Assembly: GCA_009602725.1 (NCBI GenBank)
Contig: WELB01000338.1
Span: 51,067-62,084, forward strand
Source of the DNA: Spirogloea muscicola
Lineage: Eukaryota; Streptophyta; Zygnematophyceae; Spirogloeales; Spirogloeaceae
DNA length: 11,018 nucleotides
Direction of reading: 5' to 3'
In this document: in pieces, positions 5,259 through 11,018 of the stretch
Numbering within the stretch: the stretch's first letter is position 1
Layout of the letters: the number at the start of each line of letters is the position of its first letter
The notes under the pieces: model-generated
Told to the model about the DNA's origin: nothing
Databases searched by the model: none
The model's input: the letters and a program-made list of their open reading frames with translations, nothing else
Program-made: the position numbers and the translations under genes

Positions 5259-5387
5259 GGGATCTGTCGCCGCTTCGGGCCCCCTGACCAACCTGGCCCG
5301 GAGCTTCAACCTGTGCTGCGCCAAACCCTGCCAACCCTTGCCGGCGGCTGCGGCTGCGCGCAAGCTTCTTTCTCCACTGAGGGATTT

Positions 5388-5410
5388 GCGGAGAGATGGC
5401 CTCTCTCCGC
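5388..5410. other. Perfect 9-bp inverted repeat
   Basis: GCGGAGAGA (5388-5396) and TCTCTCCGC (5402-5410) pair around TGGCC. It lies just beyond the 3' edge of the copy 10 UTR. No function can be assigned. Confidence 0.7.
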
Positions 5411-5429
5411 CGTCCGATCTCTTAAGAAG

Positions 5430-5547
5430 GGAAAGTGCTCGCCCATTGAGAATAGGGGCTGGAAAAGCCAGCCCAGAAAAGAATGAACAGAGTACGAGAA
5501 GGGGGCCAGGGGAATGGACAAAATCCAAAGAGCTACAGGAGAATCAC
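5430..5547 (-). repeat. 3' UTR of copy 10 with hairpin at 5456-5474
   Basis: On the minus strand GTGATTCTCCTGTAGCTCTT is followed by CCCCTGGCCCCCTTCTCGTA and CTCTGTTCATTCTTTTCTGG. The perfect hairpin GGGCTGG-CTTTT-CCAGCCC and ATTCTCAATGGGCGAGCAC come next. From CTCGTACTCTG to the end it is almost identical to 225-296 of copy 1, although the two copies differ upstream of that point. Confidence 0.7.
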
Positions 5548-5580
5548 TCAGTAACCTCTGCTAAGCAGCAGGTTAAGAGC
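5548..5580 (-). pseudogene. Retroelement ORF, last 10 residues (copy 10)
   Basis: The minus strand reads ALNLLLSRGY and then TGA (5548-5550). This corresponds to the SDLLLLTRGY end. Homology is lost beyond 5580, so nearly all of the ORF is missing. Confidence 0.5.
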
Positions 5581-5815
5581 CCACCCCGCGAGGGGGGGTC
5601 AAGGCAGTAGGTACAGGGACTTCATACTCAGCGCCCCGGGGCTCTCCAGCCCGCCCATACGGGTTGCGCCCTACCCAGCGAGTCACCCCATGGGTTACTC
5701 CCGCTGAGGCTCCCTATTCCACTTTCCTACCTGAGATATCTAACTAGGGTTAGCCCTGGTCGGTTCCGCCCAACCACCCTCTAGCCGACGCTACAACGAC
5801 GCTCTGCGCCCGGGC
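5581..5815. other. Unassigned G+C-rich spacer
   Basis: There is a G run near 5591, a CCCCGGGG palindrome near 5633, and no frame or repeat I recognise. Confidence 0.35.
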
Positions 5816-6138
5816 ATGACAGCACGAATACTATTGGTTCTTCTGTCACAAAGGGAAATGACGCTTGGTTGTCTACTTTTAAGTGCATCGGCATGTACGC
5901 CAGATCTTGAAGTAAGTGGCTACTTTTCAGACTCTACACTTTACTCCCATGATTGCAGAGAATTGATGTCACTCGATATGGAGCTCGACAAGAGTGCATT
6001 GAATATGTAACACTATTACAGAGAGGATATCATTCAATGATCGAAAACCTCCTAATAGAAGTTTCAATTCAGAATGGGGTACATTAGTTAAAGGGATTGA
6101 TCGGCTGGGACGGGAATCCACGATGCCAATGCGGCTAT

Positions 6139-6169
6139 TGTCTGGCATATGGGGCAGCAAGCTACATCA
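6139..6169 (+). repeat. 31-base direct repeat, left member
   Basis: TGTCTGGCATATGGGGCAGC and AAGCTACATCA here match 6279-6309 at 29 of 31 bases (GGGG against AGAG). The period is 140 bases. Confidence 0.75.
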
Positions 6170-6278
6170 AAGGTAGCTGTTATTTAAGGACTTGCTTGGC
6201 TGCCAGAGACACTGGGCCGTGAATCTACGGCTAGCAGCTGATAGCACATGTCGTCCTAACGGCTGCCCGACATGAGGC

Positions 6279-6309
6279 TGTCTGGCATATAGAGCAGCAA
6301 GCTACATCA
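6279..6309 (+). repeat. 31-base direct repeat, right member
   Basis: This is the partner of 6139-6169. The sequence between the two does not repeat, so this is not a simple tandem duplication. Confidence 0.75.
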
Positions 6310-6524
6310 GCATTGCTGCAATGTTTACAGATGCACGCGCAATCAAATGCATCGGAGGTGCTGTCGTGCCACAGGGCGTCGACGGCCAGATAACGACAAC
6401 AAGTCAGATCAGTAGGCGACGAGTCACCCTCTACGTGGTGGCACTCAAGGAAATGAGGTTAAAAGTAGCTCTGCGAGAAGTAAAATGGCTACACTGACAT
6501 CGCAAGAAAATAATCAAGCAGAAG

Positions 6525-6767
6525 TAAACAACAGATGACGTATTTAGCAATCCAGAAGGTGGGATGCATGAACAGCTTCATTCACTTGAGATGGTTGGGA
6601 GACAAGTCACACACAGAACGGCAATCCGGACGAACGCTAGTAATGCCTACTTCGAGAAGCTCCGCATAAGGTTGCATGAGAACGGCTCAAGCCGGGATAG
6701 CCACAAATATCGTGACCATGTGTATGACCACAGAGCAGTACTCGAACAGCATCTCGAGCTGCTGTGA
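6525..6767 (+). pseudogene. Possible coding remnant, unrecognised (weak Ty1/copia resemblance)
   Basis: A plus frame from an ATG at 6564 gives 67 residues (MHEQLHSLEMVGRQ ... VLEQHLELL) ending TGA at 6765-6767. Just upstream, in other frames, are residues like ENNQA and LA..PEGG. In copia RNase H domains an order of xDNQA, LAxNP and MHERxKHI is common. This is only a faint echo with frame changes, and nothing after HSLEM continues the match. The alternative is non-coding DNA. A minus-strand frame at 6687-6905 holds a KPRGRPER motif (AT-hook-like), also unsupported. Confidence 0.2.
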
Positions 6768-7021
6768 GGCTGCTGCGATTACTTCCGCAGCAACCGTTGT
6801 ATTCGGTACTTCTTGACTTCGTTCTGGTCTTCCGCGTGGCTTGTCCCTAATCATTTCAAGTAGGACTGACAAGTTAACTTCATACAACTTTTGACTATGT
6901 ACCAAGTCATCTGTAGTTCACGTCATCCTTTTACGCAGCTGTATCTCAGTTACGCTCTTTTCTGTCTCCAATTTGTTCTGGTTTGATCTACCTTACCTCT
7001 GACGCATTCGGATCCTCTACA
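6768..7021. other. Unassigned spacer
   Basis: T-rich on the plus strand after 6800. I see no supported gene or shared repeat. GCTGCG/CGCAGC around 6771-6794 could form a weak stem. Confidence 0.3.
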
Positions 7022-7048
7022 ACTGCCATACCGATGTAGTATGGCAGT
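7022..7048. other. Perfect 10-bp hairpin
   Basis: ACTGCCATAC (7022-7031) and GTATGGCAGT (7039-7048) pair around CGATGTA. It lies at the edge of a purine-rich stretch and has no assigned role. Confidence 0.8.
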
Positions 7049-7103
7049 CGACAGTTTGGCACGACAGCGCGGATGGGGTGGGTGGGAGCGGTTGGAGGAG
7101 GAG

Positions 7104-7140
7104 GAAGTCGCGCGGTGCGCTTAAATAAAAGGATGGCCAT
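7104..7140 (-). repeat. Short shared module (GCGCACCGCGCGCC type), copy b
   Basis: On the minus strand ATGGCCATCCTTTTATTTAA is followed by GCGCACCGCGCGAC and a CTCC-rich run. The copy at 10864-10900 has the same module next to a similar CCCCCC/CTCC-rich run, so the shared unit extends into the purine/pyrimidine-biased flank. Translated, both read (F)xRTARLPPPP. Confidence 0.6.
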
Positions 7141-7270
7141 TTCAGGAGGGAGGAGCGCGCTCTGCGAGCCTTGAAGCTTCTGCCTCACCAGGCCAAGCCA
7201 TTGCCCATTCGCTGCGGTGTGCTTGCTGGCAGTAGTAGGTTAACCCGACCGTCTCACTCGCCTCTTGCTA
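7141..7270. other. Unassigned sequence upstream of repeat A
   Basis: No gene or family repeat is visible. Confidence 0.3.
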
Positions 7271-8035
7271 CCAGGGCTGACACCATGGGTACTGCTGAGC
7301 AAAGCTGGCGGTCTTGTTTCTAGCTACTGCCGCCTTTGCATTCTGCATATCCGGCAGCGAAGGTGCCAAGGAGGAGCTGGACTGCTTTTATCGATGACGA
7401 GACAGGAGTGATGCACCAGGTTACGATTGTTCCGAGTGGCATGACGACAGACTCACCATAGTGCATCTTGGTCCACCAAGCTAGCTGCTCCTCCAAGGCC
7501 AGGTAAGCAATTGAGACTTCACATCAAGCACGCATCTCAAGGTCCAGACTTCGTGATTAAGGGTACTTCTCAGACTATGATGAGGAATCTCAGAAGTGCG
7601 GGCTTCAGCCTTATTGTAAGTCGCTCATTTGACCAGCATTTACCTGCATGGAGGATGGCTAACGACGCTCAAACAGGTGCTTGAGCGGCAGCTTGATGGC
7701 TTGCCCGTTGGGGGCACATTGAGGATTCCGGTTGCTGGCTCCGCTCAATGTCAGATGGAAGTGCGTGACCTGCGACATTGGCGACTTGTAGTGTCCCACG
7801 ATACGGGCGCTTATCTCGAGTTACCGCTAACATATAGTATCGGTGTTGCGGCCAAGTATCGGTACTCCCGCGCCCCAGGGACGCCAGTGTGCCGCGCGAG
7901 TCACGCGCGTGTGACGCGCGGTGTCGCGCGAGGTCACGCGTCGTGTGACGCGCCTGCAGGCAGTGTGACGCGGAGGCGCGCGCAGCTTCCAGAAGTGAAG
8001 GCCGCTTGGCCGTATTTTCACGAACCTGCCCTCTT
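7271..8035 (+). pseudogene. Duplicated unrecognised gene-like segment, copy A
   Basis: These 765 bases match 9354-10135 from CCAGGGCTGACACC to CTGCCCTCTT, with scattered substitutions and small indels. In the plus direction parts read like protein. One is IDDETG plus PSGM near 7388-7445. Another is a frame at 7629-7865 with VLERQLDGLPVGGTLRIPVA and EVRDLRHWRLVVSHDTGAYL. The partner copy keeps different stretches open (SEGAKEELDFVVINDETG and NDEEILEVRTSALSQVAQMT), so an ancestral coding sequence is plausible. GTAAGC at 7503 and CTTCTCAG ending at 7573 could be intron borders (71 bases), matching the same signals in copy B. Stops and frameshifts make this copy non-functional. I do not recognise the protein. 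Confidence 0.5.
7890..7985. repeat. GTGACGCG/GTCACGCG motif array (copy A)
   Basis: About ten short motifs of the type TGACGCG, or the inverse CGCGTCA, plus near variants are packed in less than 100 bases and separated by CGCG runs. GTCAC and GTGAC occur in both orientations and can pair. The array is kept in copy B, including the CTGCAGGCAG interruption. Confidence 0.65.
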
Positions 8036-8084
8036 ACTCAGTATCTTTGGGGATTTAAGTGTCCCCCTTAGTCGGCCAAGCGGC
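8001..8084. other. 12-bp inverted repeat spanning 84 bases
   Basis: GCCGCTTGGCCG (8001-8012) and CGGCCAAGCGGC (8073-8084) are exact reverse complements. The inside also holds GGGGA...TCCCC. The left arm lies at the end of repeat A and the right arm at the start of the retroelement ORF fragment, so the pair crosses their junction. Copy B lacks the right arm. Confidence 0.7.
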
Positions 8085-8088
8085 GGGC

Positions 8089-8437
8089 GAAAGGGAACGG
8101 GAATACTCGGACCACCCTGGGAGATGAGTTTGTTCCACTGGCAGTCGACGTGCACGGAGCATTTGGCTCGAAATGGCTTGACTTGATTCACCTCCTTGCG
8201 CGGCGTGCAGCGGCCCGTCGCCTCGGGCAGCAGGGCGAGCAGCCCGGCTTCAACGTCGCCGGGTTCCTCGCCCAAGTCTTTCGGATGCGTTTGGCCATCT
8301 CGATGCAGCGGTCCTTTGCCTTCGCGGTTCACTTGCGCGCAGGCCGAGCTTTGGCGGCGACCTCCGGCTTCCGTCAGGGCGATGTCTTTTCGCCGGCTAG
8401 CTACTCAGACTTGCATCTCCTGACTAGAGGTCACTGA
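8089..8437 (+). pseudogene. LINE-like retrotransposon C-terminal region (copy 11)
   Basis: The fragment opens with ERERE and YSDHPG. After a frameshift (TGA near 8125) it runs uninterrupted from about 8128: FVPLAVDVHGAFGSKWLDLI, HLLARRAAARRLGQQG, FLAQVFRMRLAISMQRS, HLRAGRALAATSG. It ends SYSDLHLLTRGH with a TGA at 8435-8437. This is the best-preserved C-terminal block in the window, about 100 residues with no break. Its pattern (VxVHGAFG, RLAxSxQR, AGRALA) is what I associate with the last domain of algal and protist LINE reverse transcriptases. Sequence before the KYSDH motif is missing, and repeat A lies there instead. Confidence 0.7.
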
Positions 8438-8560
8438 GCGTTCCCTGGCTGATGTCTTAGTCCTAGTCCTTCGCACTCCGGCTCCTTCAGACCTTGTCCA
8501 TTCCTTTGGGCTGCCCTTTCCCAGCCACCAGTCAATCTGGCCGCGCTTTCTCCATCTGGC
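8438..8560 (+). repeat. 3' UTR of copy 11 with hairpin near 8508-8526
   Basis: CCTTCAGACCTTGTCCATTC and GGGCTGCCCTTTCCCAGCC repeat the module order seen after other copies. The hairpin loop region is altered. CTTTCTCCATCTGG after it fits the GAGCACTTTCTCC end of copy 1. Confidence 0.5.
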
Positions 8561-8767
8561 CCGGCTGGATGATGCGCGTCGTCGAAGTCGGGGGGCAGCT
8601 CGGGGCACTCCAGCATTCCGCAGGCCTTAGTTGCATATCATAGAATGCGGCTCTCACTTAGTTTGCAGCGCTCGCTAGCATTCGCTCTTCATTCACGCAT
8701 TCACGCATTCGCTCTTCATTTCTTAGCCAGCTCATGACCCAGTTAACGAGACATTTGCAAGGCTAGG
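8561..8767. other. Spacer with a short tandem repeat
   Basis: GCATTCGCTCTTCATT occurs at 8678-8693 and again at 8705-8720, and ATTCACGC occurs twice between them (8691-8706). Nothing else is recognised. Confidence 0.5.
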
Positions 8768-8805
8768 ATTGGCCTCCCTTTCAGTTTCATGCGCACCGCG
8801 CGCCT
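8768..8805 (+). repeat. Short shared module (GCGCACCGCGCGCC type), copy c
   Basis: ATTGGCCTCCCTTTCAGTTT followed by CATGCGCACCGCGCGCC is very close to the minus-strand module at 10900-10864 (ATTGGCCTCGCTTTAATTTC followed by ATGCGCACCGCGCGCC). Translated it gives FMRTARL in both. Confidence 0.65.
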
Positions 8806-8837
8806 TCTCACTTTCTAAGTATCCGCGAAGTCGGCGA

Positions 8838-9208
8838 CGCTCGTTGGGCCACGCGGTCGCTTTGGCGGCTCGGAGTAGGGAGCGCAAGTACTCTGACCAC
8901 CCTCCAAGCGATGCCTTCGCGGCACTGGCCATTAACTTACACAGGGCCTTTGGCAGTGGCTGGATCTCCTCCAGCGGCTTGCCCGGGAGGCCATCGAGCG
9001 GCGGCAAGCTTCGCCAGGCTTCAGTGCGGCCGGCTCCCCTGCGCAGGTCTTCCGGATAAGGCTGGCGGTCTCGCTACAACGCTCTTTGGCTCATGCGGTC
9101 CACGCGCGCGCTGGCCGTGCTATGGCTGCTGCTTTTGGGTCTCGGCAGAGTGCCGCTTTTCCTGCTTCGAGTCACTTTGATTTGCTGTTGCTCACACGTG
9201 GATTCTAA
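8838..9208 (+). pseudogene. LINE-like retrotransposon C-terminal region (copy 12)
   Basis: Residues LGHAVALAARSRERKYSDHP align with AGLAVGGAEQKKLRHYSDYP of copy 2, so this copy starts a little before the K/Y motif. AALAINLHRAFGSGWIS follows. A frameshift near 8969 then leads to LQRLAREAIERRQASPGFSA, AQVFRIRLAVSLQRSLAHAV and HARAGRAMAAAFGSRQS. It ends HFDLLLLTRGF with TAA at 9206-9208. One frameshift is enough to explain the break. Its end and UTR are the close relative of 4125-4345. The upstream endonuclease-like core is missing, replaced at about 8838 by the short GCGCACCGCG module region. Confidence 0.7.
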
Positions 9209-9353
9209 GCATCCATCTGAATCTCCCTCTGCACCGTCTCGTGCTTTGTAGCGTAGTCCTTTTTCGGCACTTCTTTCTGTGGCTTTGGACATTGTCCATT
9301 CTTTCTGGGTTGGCTTTGCCAGCCCCTCTTCTCTACAGGCGAGCTCTTCTCTT
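9209..9353 (+). repeat. 3' UTR of copy 12 with hairpin at 9307-9326
   Basis: It matches 4200-4345 nearly throughout: GCATCCATCTGAATCTCCCT, GTAGTCCTTTTTCGGCAC, CATTGTCCATTCTTTCTGGG, then the hairpin GGGTTGGC-TTT-GCCAGCCC. Similarity ends near GGCGAGCTC (about 9347), directly before repeat B. Confidence 0.65.
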
Positions 9354-10135
9354 CCAGGGCTGACACCTTGGGACTGCTGCAAAGCCGGCTTGCGGTCTTG
9401 TTCCGACCGTACTTCCGCCTTCACATTCTGCGTACCTGGCAGCGAAGGTGCCAAGGAGGAGCTGGACTTTGTTGTTATCAATGACGAGACAGGAGAGACG
9501 CACCAGGGTAGGGTTGTTCCGAGTGGCATGAACAGACTCACTATGGTGCATCTTGGTCCACCATGCTAGCTGCACCTTCAAGGCCAGGTAAGCATATGAG
9601 GCTTCACATCAAGCACGCATTCAAGGTCCAGATTCCATGATTCAAGAGTTGTACTTTTCAGACAATGATGAGGAAATCCTAGAAGTGCGGACTTCAGCCT
9701 TGTCGCAAGTCGCTCAAATGACCAGCAGTTACCTGCATGAAAGATGGCAAACGAAGCCCAAAGAGGTGCTTGAGCGACAACTTGCTGGCCTGCGCAGCCC
9801 ACTAGGGGCACATTGACGATTCCGGCTGCTGGGCTCCGCTCAATGTCAGATGGAAACGCGTGACCTGCGACATTGGCGACTTGTAGCGTCCCCACGTTAC
9901 GGGCGCTTAATCTCGAGTTACCGCTAACATAAAGTATCGGTGTCGCGGCCAGGTTTCGGTATGCGCCCGCACCCGAAGGACGCCAGTGTGCCACGCGAGT
10001 CACGGGCGTGTGACGCGCCGGTGACACGCGAGGTGACGCGAGGTGTGACGCGCCTGCAGGCAGTGTGACGCGGAGGCGCGCGCAGCTTTCAGCAGTGAAG
10101 GCCGGTTGCCCGGGTGTTCACGAATCTGCCCTCTT
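9354..10135 (+). pseudogene. Duplicated unrecognised gene-like segment, copy B
   Basis: This is the second copy (782 bases) of the segment at 7271-8035. One plus frame (to a stop at 9567-9569) contains SEGAKEELDFVVINDETGET and VVPSGMNRLTMVHLGPP. After a putative intron (GTAAGC at 9588 to TTTTCAG ending 9661, 74 bases) a second frame reads NDEEILEVRTSALSQVAQMT, SSYLHERWQTKPKEVLERQL and AGL. It then breaks at a small insertion and TGA near 9815. Joining across the putative intron keeps the frame open from an ATG at 9564 (context CCACCATGC). At least three one-base insertions relative to copy A lie beyond 9800. The long open minus-strand frame (9578-10027) is probably a shadow, because copy A does not keep it. 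Family unknown. Confidence 0.5.
9990..10085. repeat. GTGACGCG/GTCACGCG motif array (copy B)
   Basis: This is the same array as at 7890-7985, with substitutions among motifs. The right part, from GTGTGACGCGCCTGCAGGCA to GGAGGCGCGCGCAGC, is unchanged between copies. Confidence 0.65.
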
Positions 10136-10260
10136 GGTGGTTACTGAGCGGGTCAATCTTCTGTGGGTGATGTACGTCACTAGATGTGCTTCTCATTTTA
10201 CTTGGTCGTTTGGCCTTCGTTTGTCTCATATACACAAACATTCTCTCGTCCTAGGTATCC
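10136..10260 (+). repeat. Retroelement 3' UTR start without its ORF (copy 13)
   Basis: GTGGTTACTGAGCGGGTCAA begins exactly where repeat B ends. Only the final GGTTACTGA codons of the ORF remain. GATGTACGTCACTAGATGTG and TTTACTTGGTCGTTTGGCC follow, matching the UTR order of copies 2 and 3, as far as ACACAAACATTCTC. Confidence 0.55.
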
Positions 10261-10390
10261 CCCTCGTCGGGCACGCCTTTTCGAAGGCGAGCCTTGGTGC
10301 GACCCTTTTAAGACCGCTGGGGACATTGGCACACGAAGCACCGCAAGTAGCGGGCTGAGACCAGACTCGGGGTGTTTCGAAGTAAAGCTC
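10261..10390. other. Spacer between inverted UTR pieces
   Basis: No gene or shared repeat is recognised. Confidence 0.3.
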
Positions 10391-10570
10391 TTTCAAAATT
10401 AAGCGGGGTTTGTAAAAAAGCAGCCCAGAAAGATGAACAAGGTCCAAAAGACTGGAAGGCGCCCAGATCACACAGCTATGCAAGAGACTACAGCAAATGA
10501 AGAGATATCGTGTATTTGAAACAATCGAAGGCCAATATGGCCAAGTACAATGGCAAGCACATCTAATGAC
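10391..10570 (-). repeat. Minus-strand 3' UTR pieces
   Basis: On the minus strand TACGTCATTAGATGTGCTTG with TGTACTTGGCCATATTGGCC (10570-10520) is the first UTR block. GGACCTTGTTCATCTTTCTG with GGGCTGCTTTTTT (10455-10405) is the hairpin module with a decayed second arm. The ORF end before it is missing. Together with 10136-10260 it forms another inverted, tail-to-tail pair. Confidence 0.5.
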
Positions 10571-10584
10571 GTAGCAGCTAACAT

Positions 10585-10607
10585 CTAGCAGCTCCTGGAG
10601 CTGCTAG
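10585..10607. other. Near-perfect palindrome
   Basis: CTAGCAGCTCC and GGAGCTGCTAG are exact 11-bp arms around one T. The flanks TAACAT and AAGTTA extend the pairing imperfectly. The right half (GGAGCTGCTAGA) recurs at about 10728-10739 in the tandem repeats. Confidence 0.8.
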
Positions 10608-10863
10608 AAGTTAGAGCGGCCAAATTGACTGATAGAGGAGTGGGGCAGCAGCAGGGGCAGGAGGAAGGGAGGGTGGGGGGAAAGAGGGCCGGAAGTGCCA
10701 AGCGCGGCGTTGTCGACCTGTCCTGCTGGAGCTGCTAGAGGAGTGGGGCAGCAGTAGTAGCAGGAGGGATGGCAGGGGGGGGAAGGAGAGCCGAAAGTGC
10801 CGATGAGGGCATTGACGACCTGGCCTGGCAGCAGTAGCAGGAGGAGGGATGGCGGGGGGGGGA
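10608..10863 (+). repeat. G-rich tandem repeats, period about 103 bases
   Basis: TAGAGGAGTGGGGCAGCAG starts at 10633 and again at 10736. GGGCCGGAAGTGCC, GAGCCGAAAGTGCC and, at the window end, GGGCCGGAGGTGCC occur near 10686, 10786 and 11000. A third partial unit (GCAGTAGCAGGAGGAGGGATGG) starts near 10830. Runs of G (up to about 9) give G-quadruplex potential on the plus strand. A proline/leucine-rich open frame on the minus strand is a by-product. Confidence 0.65.
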
Positions 10864-10900
10864 GGCGCGCGGTGCGCATGAAATTAAAGCGAGGCCAATT
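10864..10900 (-). repeat. Short shared module (GCGCACCGCGCGCC type), copy d
   Basis: Reverse complement of the module at 8768-8805. Like the copy at 7104-7140 it adjoins a G-run/purine-rich stretch. Confidence 0.65.
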
Positions 10901-10905
10901 CAAGC

Positions 10906-11018
10906 CATTACATTGTTCAGGCAGAAAATGCAGAAAGTGCAAAGAATGCAGCGCAAAGAATGTGGCTACATGAAAAGACGCCCTATACTAGGAGGGCCGG
11001 AGGTGCCACAGAGCGGGG
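10906..11018. other. Window end with GCARAAARTG short repeats
   Basis: Words of the type GCAGAAAATG, GCAAAGAATG and GCGCAAAGAATG follow one another at about 10920-10961. GGGCCGGAGGTGCC at 10996-11010 points to one more unit of the G-rich repeat beyond the window. Confidence 0.45.

Larger units (their letters stand above)
5816..6524. other. Lower-G+C segment of unknown origin
   Basis: Base composition falls visibly from about 5816 and none of the retroelement tail modules occurs. A 64-codon plus frame at 5816-6010 starts MTARILLVLLSQREMTLGCL and contains a hydrophobic stretch. Nothing supports it as a gene. A 31-base direct repeat lies at 6139-6169 and 6279-6309. On the plus strand near 6440-6497 the residues ALKEMRLKVALREVKWLH resemble the end of a Ty1/copia RNase H domain, but only loosely. 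Confidence 0.3.

Noticed and set aside
5740-5760. TAGGGTTAG, telomere-like
   Set aside because: A single occurrence with no array.
9578-10027. 149-codon minus-strand open frame
   Set aside because: Copy A of the same repeat does not keep this frame, while the plus direction keeps protein-like stretches in both copies.
10604-10942. 112-codon minus-strand frame rich in Leu and Pro
   Set aside because: Produced by the G-rich tandem repeats; no independent support.
1-11018. CRISPR array, tRNA, rRNA, or bacterial operon structure
   Set aside because: No regularly spaced repeats with unique spacers, no cloverleaf I could recognise, no ribosome binding site and gene arrangement.

Overview
This window looks like eukaryotic nuclear DNA from a repeat-rich, gene-poor region. 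I see no intact gene, no operon, no ribosome binding site pattern and no RNA gene. The protein remnants resemble the C-terminal part of reverse-transcriptase polyproteins of non-LTR retrotransposons (LINEs) with a restriction-like-endonuclease type C-terminal domain. From general familiarity such proteins are common in algae and other unicellular eukaryotes, so a protist or algal host is my weak guess.

The dominant content is one family of retroelement 3' ends, present many times on both strands. Reading through frameshifts and stops, at least eleven fragments end in the same protein tail (consensus ...SDLxLLTRG[Y/H] then a stop). Plus-strand ends lie at 125, 2624, 3186, 3965, 4199, 8437 and 9208. 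Minus-strand ends lie at 591, 1966, 2888, 4618 and 5548. A further plus-strand piece (2075-2134) and a minus-strand piece (2717-2785) carry internal parts. The longest fragments add the domain upstream: a HNLLRDAL helix, E...D...D.V.V...KK...Y residues, and a C-terminal block of the type HGAFGS.W...RLAVSLQR. Most copies are followed by a shared 3' UTR. It has a first block running from GAGCGGGTC to ACTTGGCCA, a module near CTTGTCCATTCTTT, and a hairpin close to GGGCTGGCTTTTCCAGCCC. Similarity stops shortly after the hairpin.

Layout: 1-1246 holds a plus-strand and a minus-strand copy tail to tail. 1372-2283 holds UTR fragments and short ORF fragments with scrambled junctions. 2284-2943 holds one plus copy followed by an inverted copy (a fold-back). 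3018-4617 holds four or five more copies or UTR pieces. 4618-5580 holds two minus copies around a stretch with a possible zinc-knuckle-like motif. 5581-6990 is different, lower in G+C, with no retroelement tail sequences and only weak coding hints. 7271-8035 and 9354-10135 are two diverged direct copies of an unrecognised, partly coding-looking segment that ends in an array of TGACGCG motifs. Two retroelement ORF ends (8089-8437 and 8838-9208) lie between them. 10136-10570 is another tail-to-tail UTR pair. 10585-11018 is a palindrome followed by G-rich tandem repeats.

A second short shared module, built around GCGCACCGCGCGCC, occurs four times (3603, 7104, 8768 and 10864). Nothing here works together as a living pathway. 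The window is best read as a nest of dead, 5'-truncated retroelement copies and local duplications.
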